Assembly (NCBI GenBank): GCA_016706545.1
Contig: JADJJK010000005.1
Coordinates: 62,001 to 126,000 of the forward strand
Direction of reading: 5' to 3'
DNA from: Myxococcales bacterium
GTDB taxonomy: Bacteria > Myxococcota_A > Polyangia > Haliangiales > Haliangiaceae
DNA length: 64,000 nt
This document shows, piece by piece, positions 48,594-56,868 of this stretch. The position numbers and the translations under genes are program-made. The number at the start of each line of letters is the position of its first letter. Position 1 is the stretch's first letter. Below the pieces are notes generated by a model. That model was not told the DNA's origin. It did not search any database and saw only the letters and a program-made list of their open reading frames with translations.

Positions 48594-51500
48594 GGCTCGT
48601 CCTCTTCTTTGGCGCTGCCGAGGGCCGCTCGCGCTCCGCTGGCGCCGCTGGCTGGGTCGTCCGCGGCTCGCCGCGCCGTGCCGTCTCCGTCTCCGCCTCC
48701 GCCTCCGCCTCGCTGGCCCGGTGATCGGCCAGCCGCAGCACCGCCTCCAGCCAGGCCAGCCCCCACCATCCGTACTTCTCGTTGAGCAGCCAGAACCGCT
48801 GCGCCACCCCGGAGTTCGCAAGCGCCTTGCGGTGCCGGGTGGTGCCTCGCAGCGTCACCCCTTCGTGCAGGAGCTCCACCGGCAGATCGTCGGGGTGGTC
48901 GAGCGCTGGCGCGTGCGGACGGCACCAGCCGTGGTGGCTGGCCACCAGGTGCAGCACCAGCTCCCGGTCGTGCGCCGTCGCCAGCGCGGCCTCGCTGTCC
49001 TCGATCATGGCCAGCGACAGGAGCTCGTGCCGGTAGCCTCGCGGATACCCCGCGCGCTGCTGCGCCAGGCGCCGCTCGGCGGCGTTGCCCGGCGGCAGGC
49101 CGGACTTGGCCAGCGGCTCGCCGCGCATGGCGGCGCGGACCTCGTCGCCGCCCACCAGCCAGCGCTGGAAGCGCGCGTCCGCCTTGCCCACGTCGTGCAG
49201 CCACGCCGCCAGCGCCAGATCTGCGCCAAGCTCCTTGGGCCAGCCGAGCGCGCGCGCGAACTGCTCGGCCAGCGCCTGCACGTCCTTGCTGTGCTGCTGC
49301 AGCGTCACCTCCGCGGCGCGGAACGAGCTGTCGTCGTCCTCGGTGAGCGCGTCGCCCACCAGATCTTGGCCTCGCAGGTCCGCGAGCGGCACCGGCTCCA
49401 CCAGCAGCAGCGCACCGCCGCTGATGAGCTGCGGTCGCTGCGCGAGCCTGGCGAACGCCGCGCGCGCCACCTTCCACTCGCGCGCGGTGCCAAGGAAGCC
49501 CTCGGGCGGCGCGTCGCCGCCAGGCCAGGTGGAGATCCAGCGCTTCACGCGGTCCTTGAGCGCGCCCGTCGCCTCGGCCTCCTCGGAGCCGTCGGGGTTC
49601 TTCGCGCCGGGCGCGGCGCCCAGGACGTCGTCGCCCAGCGCCCAGCTCCGCAGCGCCTCGCGCGTGACGCGCAGCGTGGCTCGGCCACGGCCGCGGAGCT
49701 GCGCCAGATCTCCCAGGTCGGTCGCCGGCGCGGTCACCGTCGGATCAAACGTCCCGTCCTCGTTGATGCCGCCGTAGCTCGCTGGCACCAGCACCACGTC
49801 GCCCGGGCGCAGCTCGTCTTGAGCCTCTCGGTCTCTGGGCCGCGCCGCCGCCAGCGTCGTCCACTCGGGATCTTCACCGCGCCGCATCCGCACGAACCAG
49901 CGCCCGCGCTTGGCGGCGTCTTCGCGGCGAGCCTCTTCTTCCGGGCCCTCTTCGATCACGTCCGCCACGCCCCGCGCGTCCGCTTGCTCCGCCAGCCATG
50001 CCCGCACCGCGTGGATGGGCAGCGTCATCGCCTCCAGCGACGACGGCCGCACCCGCCCAAGCTCATCTTCCAGCTCCGCCTGGCGCTTGCCGGGGACTTG
50101 CTCTCCGGCGCCCGGCAAGTCCGCTCGCCACACCACCTGCACATCGCGCGGCGCCTTCTCCGGGGCCGTGCAACCACAGCGCCGGATCCGGATCTGGGCT
50201 GGGCGTCAGCACGGGGCTCGTGTGAACCCAGGCGTCCAGGTGCGCCGGCAGCAGCACCGGCGCGTCCTTCACCTCCGCCAGCAGGTCGAGGAGCGGCTGC
50301 CCGTCCTGGGCCACCGCCGCCGGCAGCTCCGAGATGCCAAACCCCACCACGTCGCCCTTGGCCTGCGCCTTGAGCCACGCCCAGGTCGCCGCCAGCGCCT
50401 TGCCATAGACCGCGTCGTCTTCTCTGCCGCTGGCCAGATCGGTCCGGCACAAGATCACCGCGGGCGCGCTGCCGCGCTCGCGCGTCACCTGCCCCCTGCG
50501 GTCGAGCCGGCCAAAGCGCTGGCGCAGCGCATCGAGGCTCGCGCACTCCGTCACCAGCCCGTCGAAGTCCAGGTCCGCGCCCGCCTCGATACACTGCGTC
50601 GCCACCACCACCGTCGCGCGCGCTTCGCTCCCTTTGCTCCCTTCGCGCCCTTCGCTCCCTTCGCTCCCTTGCGCCGCGCGCTGGCCCGCGCCCGCCCACG
50701 GCAGCAGCTTCGTCCGCACCAGCCGGTCGCGATCGATGGGCCGCATGCGACCCGTCACCAGCAGCCGCTCGGTGACCTCCGCGTGCTTGGCCAGCAGGGC
50801 CCACGCCAGCCGCGCCGTGTCCACCCGGTTCACCACCAGCCCTACCACCTTGGCGCCGCCGCGCTGCAGCTCCAGCGCCGCGGCCACCGCGCGCTGCGCC
50901 AGCGCCTCGCGCTTGCCGGCCTCGTTGTCGCCGCGCACGTCCACCGCCAAAAGCCGCGCTGGCTTCTGGGCCTGCAGCCGCAGCCGCAGCACCGGGTGGG
51001 CGCGATCGTCCTCGGCGAGCCCGAACGACCTGGCCCCCTCGCGCTCCTTGCCTGGCGTGGCCGACATCTGCACCACGCCGAAGCGGTCCGGCAGCCCGCA
51101 GCCCTCCGGCGGCTTGCGGTACCGCTGGCGCACCGCGCGCAGCGTGTCTGCGAACGCCTTGGCCAGGTGAACCTCGTCCAGCAAGATCAGCGTGTCGTTG
51201 CCCAGAAGCCCGGCGTGGATCGAGGCGCTCTTGGGCGAGACCCCGTAGCCGCGAAACAGCAGCCGCGACCCCACCTGGTCGATGGTGGAGACCCCCAGCA
51301 CCGGCACCTCCGGCCGCTTGGCCCAGTCGTTGTCGCGCGGCATGCCGCCGCGCATCGTGGCGATGGAAAACGGCGCTTCATCGGGCTCGCCGCCCCACAG
51401 CGCGCGCAGCCGCGCGGCCACCGCCGCGGCAGGGCCTTCGCGCCCGGCCATCATCTTCTGCCGCAAGCGCCGCGCGTGCTCCGCGCCTTGGTCCACCACG

Positions 51501-51809
51501 ATCCGCCGGTCCACCACCAGGAGCGTGCGCCGCGGCATCCGTGCCGGCGCCGCCGCCAGCGCGTACAGCGCCACGTCGAGCGCGGACGTCTTGCCCGTCC
51601 CCGTCGGCAGATCCAGCAGATCGGGCCAGCCCTGCGTTCCAAGTCACCGAGGACAACTGCCCCCCGGGCGTCCCCGTCGGTAGATCCAGCAGATCGGGCC
51701 AGCCCTGGTCCAGCACCTGCCTGGCCAGCCGCGCCTGCCAGGGAAACGGCTCGTGGCCATGCACCGCCAGGAAGAACTCCTCGAAGGAGGGGAGCGCTGG
51801 GAGGCTCAT
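48590..51809 (-). pseudogene. cas3: Type I-G Cas3 helicase-nuclease, interrupted in Walker A
   Basis: The ATG at 51809 gives SLPALPSFEEFFLAVHGHEP. Helicase motifs are DEVH in LILLDEVHLAKAF, SAT in VQMSATP, AGADLDFDGLVTE and QRFGRLDRRGQ. A C-terminal HD domain has AWLHDVGKADARFQRWL, RHELLSL and ASHHGW, the I-U order of helicase then HD. Three breaks exist. First, the Walker A loop DLPTGTGKT is split by a 73-bp insertion (51596-51707) that changes frame. Second, near 50160 one C too many in CCCC moves HGPEKAPRDVQVVW out of frame. Third, near 48680 one base is needed to end as AKEEDEP at the ATGA overlap. Without these it would be about 1048 residues. Confidence 0.85.
51596..51707. repeat. 39-bp direct repeat flanking 34 bp, inside cas3 Walker A
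   Basis: Bases 51596-51634 and 51669-51707 are identical except for one position (C at 51608, T at 51681). They flank 34 unrelated bases (51635-51668). The period is 73, not a multiple of three. The repeated segment is native cas3 sequence coding for GWPDLLDLPTGT. Confidence 0.95.
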
Positions 51810-53607
51810 TGCGCGCCGCCTCCTCGCTCGACTTCTCGCTCGACTCCTCGCGCGCGCGGAGCTCACCCGGCTGGATCTGCCTCCACAGCGGCCGGCACAG
51901 CCCCAGCCCCAGGTAGCGCCCGGCGCCCAGCAAGATCGGCCCGCGCACCGGCTCGGCGAACACCAGCCGCGCGTGGACCAGCACCCGCTGCGGCCGGTCC
52001 CGCGAGATCGGAAAGCGCGGAAAGTCTTTCGGCTTCATCGTGCCGGGCACCACACAGCTCCGCACCACGTCGATCGCCGCTGGCGCCGGCAAGCCGCTGC
52101 GCCGCACCGCGCTGGCGACCAACTCGGTGGCCTCCTCGAACGCGCGCGCGCGCCGCGCCGGGTTGTCGTCGTGCAGGTCGCCTGGGTTGCGGTCCAGCGC
52201 GATCGGCGTGACCGTCGCCCAGCTATGCCACGGCTGGCACCAGGTCCCCGGCCGCAGCCCCCGCGTCTTGTGCTCGCCCCAGACCACGCGCTCGAGCGTC
52301 AGCTCGCCCGCCTCTCCCATCAGCAACGTCAAGGCCGGCGCGTCGTCGGCTGCCAGCCCCTTCTCCGTGCGATGCCGCTGCTCCAGCTCGCCGATGGCGC
52401 GCAGCAGCTCGCCTCGATCTGCGTCGGAGAGGTCGCGCGGCAGCACCAGCGCGATGCCCAGGATGCCGCCGTGCGAGTGCGCGCTCCCCACGTCCGGCAG
52501 CGGCACGATGGCCATGTGCTCGCGCTCCGCGGCGCCGCCGTCTGGTCGGTGCCCGGACAGCGCCTCGCCAAGCGGCGTCTTGCTGCCGTGAAATAGCGCC
52601 TTGCGAAACAGGTTCGCCACGCCCACCGCGCTGGTGGAGGGCAGGCGGGGCCCGCTCGTCCGGGCGAACACCAGCCAGCGATCGCTCAGGTTCGTGCGCG
52701 GCACCGGGTGGGGCGTCGTGCTCGCGCCCTCGCGGTACGGCTTGAACGCGCACGGCAGCACGCGCGGCTCCATCCCCCGGTGCTGCGCGTGCGCCGCGAT
52801 CAACCGGTCGAGCTGCCCGCTCGTCACCGTCCGCAACAGGTGCTCGCCGTCCGGATCTGGAACGTAGGTTGACGTCGCCGCGCTCTCCACCACCCGCGCG
52901 GCCACCAGGCTCGCCGAGTGCCCAAGCCGCGTCATCCTGCTGGCCAGCCGCGCCAGCGCGCTCAGCAGCCGCGGCTCCGGCGCCTCCGGCCAGATGAAGG
53001 TCACCCGCGGCTCCGCTGGCGTCACGGAAGGGAAGGTGCGCGGCTGCTTGCCTCGATGCTCCGGGAAGATCTCCATCGCCGCGTCGAGATCGGAGGCGGA
53101 GCTCCTCGCCGGCGCCGCCGTCGCCTTCGCCGTGTCATCCGCGAGCTTCTTGCGCAGCTTGTCGAGGTTCTTGCTCGCCTTGGCCTGGTCCTTGGCCTGG
53201 TCCTTGGCGTCCTTGGCCTGGTCCTTGGCGTCCGCGGCGTCTCGCGCGTCCGCGGCGGCGCTCGCCGCGGCCTCGGCTTCCGCCAGCTTCTTGCGTGCAG
53301 CGTCCGGATCTCGGATGACCGAGGTGTCATTCACCGGCACGAACACCGGCGCCACGTCCCGCCAGCCCACCTCGGACGACGCCGAGGCAGCGAGCTCCGG
53401 CGCCGCTTGCCGCTCCAGCCAGATCAGCGCCATGCGCTCCTCCTCGCCCGCGCCGCTGCCCGGCTCGTCGCCAAGCTCGCTCGCCCACGTGTCCACCAGC
53501 GCCGAGAACAGCCGCGCCGGATGCGGCGGCCACTCCGCAGCCTCGCGGTCGTTGTACGCGGTGGCGATGTATCGCCCGGTCAGCAGCTCCACCTCGATGC
53601 CGAGCAT
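51806..53607 (-). CDS. csb2: Type I-G Csb2 (Cas5-Cas6 like)
   Basis: From the ATG at 53607 (in TGATG with the csb1 stop) the protein is about 600 residues. The N-terminal half is Cas5-like: LGIEVELLTGRYIATAYN, REAAEWPPHPARLFSALVD. The C-terminal half is Cas6-like, with HSHGGILGIALVLPRDLSD, RPQRVLVHARLVFAEP and the glycine loop LLGAGRYLGLGLCRPL. This is the GSU0054 family, expected to process pre-crRNA and cap the crRNA handle. Residues about 95-155 carry an Ala-Lys-Asp-Gln repeat linker. The open frame does not stop at the cas3 start but runs into cas3; one added base before 51806 would end it at TGA overlapping the cas3 ATG. Confidence 0.85.
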
Positions 53608-54858
53608 CAGTCCGCCGCCCCGCCCGCCGCCGCCTCGTGCCTGCTCTTTTTCACCAGCGCCACCAGCGGCCGCCGGCGTCAGCTTCACCGGCTCGCGCTC
53701 CCAGGACAGCCCCAGCTTGCTCGCCGCCTCCGCCGCCTGCTGCAGGAGCCCGTTGGCCGCGCTGCCCGCGAGCGAGACGTCCTCGGTCGCGCCGCTGGCC
53801 AGCACCACCTGCAGCACCAGCTCGCTGTCGGGCACCAGCAGACAGCGCGAGCGCAGGTCATAGCCCTGGCTGCGCTGATGAACGATGGCCGCCAGCCCCA
53901 GCGCCGCCAGCGCGGTGTGCGCCGCGCGCTCCGCGTCCGCCCGCTTGGCCAGCGCCTTGCCGTCATAGCCGGTGACAAACTTGAGCCGCCGCAGCGCAGG
54001 CAGCGACAGCACCACCACCTGCTCCGCGTGGTCAAAGGTCACGCCCCCGGCGTACTCGTCGATGGTGGGCGCGATGTTGGAGTGGTTCACCGCGGACGGC
54101 TTGCCCTTGCCTTCGCCGCCCTTGCGGTTGAACAGCATCGGCTTGTCCTTGTCCTTCTGCGCCTCCGCTTCGTCGATGGTCCAGTCGCTGGGGTTGTCCT
54201 TGCGGTGGTAGATCGGCACGTTGGCCTGGATCGCCAGCGGATCGAGCCGGCTGCCGACTTTCAGCCCTTCCTGCGCGCCCAGTCCCACGATCTCGGACGT
54301 CAGCGCCCGCGCGAACTTCGCGCCCAGCCCGCCCTTGGGCCCCGTCGAGTCCCACACCCCCAAGAGCAACGCGGTCGGACAGTAGCGGTACACCGCCGTC
54401 GCGTTGCGCGGCGACGCGTCGGTGTACGCCTTGCCCTCCGGCATGTCGCGAAACAGCTTGCCGTCCGGCCCCGTCGCGTCCCGCAAGATCGCGTCCGCGA
54501 TGCGGTGCGGCGCCTGCAAGCTCGTCACCTTGCCAAGATCCACCAGCGCCGCGTCCCCCGTGAAGTCCACCCCGATCACCGGAAACGCCAGCTCCTCCCG
54601 CTCCCACGCCGCCAGCAGCGCCTCCTCCATGCGGTTGGCCTGCGAGGCCACCGAGTCCAGCAGCACAGTCTTTACATCCTTCCCCCCGGCCCGCCGCGTC
54701 TCCATCACATACTTGAGCTTGTTGTCCCCCGTCGCGTACGTCGGCGGAAACACCTTGTCTCCCGGCCCACCCGCCGGCTGCAGCCGCTGCCGCACCCGCA
54801 CCGCCACGCCTTCACCCGCGACCAAAGCCCGTAGGCGATCAAACGTTAGCTCCTTCAT
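53607..54858 (-). CDS. csb1: Type I-G Csb1 (Cas7 backbone), apparent 3' frameshift
   Basis: The ATG at 54858 (AAGGGG eight bases upstream) begins KELTFDRLRALVAGEGVAVR. Conserved GSU0053-family stretches include LDSVASQANRMEEALLAAWE, FVTGYDGKALAKRADAERAA and LGLSWEREPVKLTP. It forms the Cas7 backbone along the crRNA. After VKLTP the open frame becomes Gly-rich and fuses to csb2. In the neighbouring frame the sequence RPLVALVKKSRHEAAAGGAA and a TGA overlapping the csb2 ATG give a proper C-terminus, so I place a one-base frame break at about 53665-53680. Corrected length is about 416 residues. Confidence 0.85.
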
Positions 54859-55245
54859 CAACAACCCCTTCCTCGATGGGTGAGAACTCGGCGCCATCGA
54901 GCACAAGGCCGATCAGCGCACCTCTCGATCTCACATGCTTGCGTGACCTTAGCGCAACAGGCGTTGACTAAGGCCTGAGTCATACAGGCAAAGTGACATG
55001 CGCGAAGAATTTCCCGACTTCGTTGTATGGGTGCAGCGATGGTCGCAGTCTCCTTGGTCATGTCGGGAACGAGCTGACATGGATGCTCCATGCGCATGGG
55101 CGGGATCTCCGCAGGCGTGAAGATTCCTGCGATGTCATGTCGCATCCAGCCACCAGCGAACGCCTTTCGTCAATAGTGGAGTCTAGTGGGGCTAGTAGAT
55201 GAACGAACGGGACACTCGGCACCAAATAGAGAGGGAGTGGCACGT
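54859..55245. promoter_or_regulatory. Divergent control region between type I-G and type III operons
   Basis: This 387-bp region is less GC-rich than its flanks. TGACATG occurs at 54994 and 55075, and its complement CATGTC at 55059 and 55136; CATGTC(55059-55064) and GACATG(55076-55081) form an inverted repeat with an 11-base loop. A perfect palindrome CCATGCGCATGG lies at 55088-55099. No CRISPR repeat array or leader is recognised. The sites could bind a regulator controlling both operons. Confidence 0.5.
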
Positions 55246-56868
55246 ATGGCCAGGGTTCACATCGAGCTGAAGCGAGTGCAGACGTGGCTGTTCAAGACCA
55301 CGAGGTTGCGCGCCATGGTTGGGGCAAACGTCTTGCTCGGTGAGACGCTCAGAGAGCGGCTCAAGCAGCTACTGCTGGAGGGCTGCAGCGCCGCGCCGCC
55401 GCGCTGGAAAACCGTCGCACTAGACGGAAACTTCCCCGAGGCTGACAAGTGCGATCCGCTGCATGCGTCCGACAACCCCGCAAAGGACGCGCTGCTGGGG
55501 ATCTCATCGCGAGATGGCGGCCACTTTGATGTGCGGTTCACGAACGACGACGGAGCTCATGCGTTCGCACGCGAGGCAGCCGCTCTGCTGCGCCGGGATC
55601 TTCCTGGCCTGCGTTTTCGCATCACCGGAAGGATGAGTGGTTCCACGGTCGGTGAGCCGGGAACCTCCATGATCGGCGAGCCACAGACCGCGCTGCTCCC
55701 GGATCTGCCGGTGCTATTGCCGTGTTCATGGACTGGCCGCGGCCTGGCCTCTGCGACTGCGCGTCAAGGCACGGACCGGGACGAGGTCTCTCTGGACTCG
55801 GCCCGACGTCACTCGGCCGCGCACAGGTCAGAGAATAGGGAGGCCAAGGACCTCATCACGTTGATGCTGAAGGAATGCTGCCAGGGCTGGCGCATGGCCG
55901 ATACGTTCGAGGAGCTGGCTGACGGACGCTATCTGGCGGTCATTCACGCCGACGGCAACGGCGTGGGAGCTGGCCTACCGGACGACGCGACCGAGTCCGT
56001 GCGTGCCGAGTTCCATCATCGCAACCGGGTGCTGTTGCGGCGGGCGCTCGCGTACGCGCTGGGCAAGATCAGGGCGGCGTCCGAAGGGACGGCTGCACAG
56101 CCGCGCTCGGCCAGGCCTCTGCCCGCCCCGCTGTTGCCCCTGATGCTAGGCGGCGATGACCTCCTGGTCGTATGTCGCGCTGAGGTGGCGTTGCCCTTCA
56201 TTCGTGACTTATGCGTGAACCTGGCCGACCGTCAGGTTGACGACTCCGCCTCGAAGTTCCGGCTCACGTTGGGCGTTGGTGCAGCCATCGCGAGCTATGC
56301 GCTTCCATTCCATCAACTACATCAGGTAGCAGAGGCGCTGGCGGCTTCAGCCAAACGCAAGGTCCGCGGAGTGCCGCCCCAAGAGCGAGTATCGGTGGTG
56401 GACTGGTCAGTCTACACCGCGTCATGGGCAGAGAAGGATCTGGCCGAGGTGCGGCGCCGTGATTGGCTGCGTGGGCCTTCTGGCAATCTGCTGCTGTCGC
56501 GACGACCGGTGGAGGTCTGTGGACATCATCTCGGGAGCCTGCAAGGCCTGCTGGAGGCCGCAGATCTCCTTCGTCAGGCTCCACGGTCGCAGCTACACCA
56601 CCTGGTGGAGCAGCTAGCTCACGACGAGCGTCTCGGGGAGCTTGCCTTCAAGGAGCTGACCGATGCGGCGCTCGTCCCTCTGCGGAAGGCGATGGGCCAG
56701 CAGCAAGGGGTCTGGCAACCTCTCGGCGACCGCGGCCACAAGGCCACTTCTCTGCTCGATCTGATCGAGATATCCGAGATCCCAAGGCTGGGCTTGGCCG
56801 TCGATGAAGAACCGACGAGCGAGGCGCGAGGCGCGCGGGCAGTCGCGGAGGTGTCCCTCCATGGCTAA
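55246..56868 (+). CDS. cas10: Type III Cas10-like protein lacking HD domain
   Basis: The protein has 540 residues from the ATG at 55246 (GAGAGGGAG upstream). The N-terminus ELKRVQTWLFKTTRLRAMVG resembles the start of Cmr2/Cas10 proteins without an HD nuclease. The cyclase palm is intact: VIHADGNGVGAGL (Asp236) and LMLGGDDLLVVC (GGDD 302-305), followed by TLGVGAAIASYALPFHQLHQ and AEALAASAKRK, as in active Cas10. It should therefore make cyclic oligoadenylates when the complex binds target RNA, and lacks the single-stranded DNase. The C-terminal 150 residues are helical. It begins the rightward operon and overlaps the next gene by 8 bp. Confidence 0.88.
   Translation: MARVHIELKRVQTWLFKTTRLRAMVGANVLLGETLRERLKQLLLEGCSAAPPRWKTVALDGNFPEADKCDPLHASDNPAKDALLGISSRDGGHFDVRFTNDDGAHAFAREAAALLRRDLPGLRFRITGRMSGSTVGEPGTSMIGEPQTALLPDLPVLLPCSWTGRGLASATARQGTDRDEVSLDSARRHSAAHRSENREAKDLITLMLKECCQGWRMADTFEELADGRYLAVIHADGNGVGAGLPDDATESVRAEFHHRNRVLLRRALAYALGKIRAASEGTAAQPRSARPLPAPLLPLMLGGDDLLVVCRAEVALPFIRDLCVNLADRQVDDSASKFRLTLGVGAAIASYALPFHQLHQVAEALAASAKRKVRGVPPQERVSVVDWSVYTASWAEKDLAEVRRRDWLRGPSGNLLLSRRPVEVCGHHLGSLQGLLEAADLLRQAPRSQLHHLVEQLAHDERLGELAFKELTDAALVPLRKAMGQQQGVWQPLGDRGHKATSLLDLIEISEIPRLGLAVDEEPTSEARGARAVAEVSLHG

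Noticed and set aside
47713..50373. 886-residue plus-strand ORF
   Set aside because: It is antisense to the Cas8-like and cas3 genes. It has no recognisable domain and has Arg/Ala-rich composition.
51451..54906. Apparent natural fusion of csb1 and csb2 in a single 1151-residue frame
   Set aside because: The joining sequence is Gly-rich translation of the wrong frame. The neighbouring frame gives a sensible csb1 C-terminus and a stop that overlaps the csb2 ATG.
54859..55245. CRISPR leader or array between the divergent operons
   Set aside because: There is no repeated unit of 25-40 bp, only 6-7 bp motifs.
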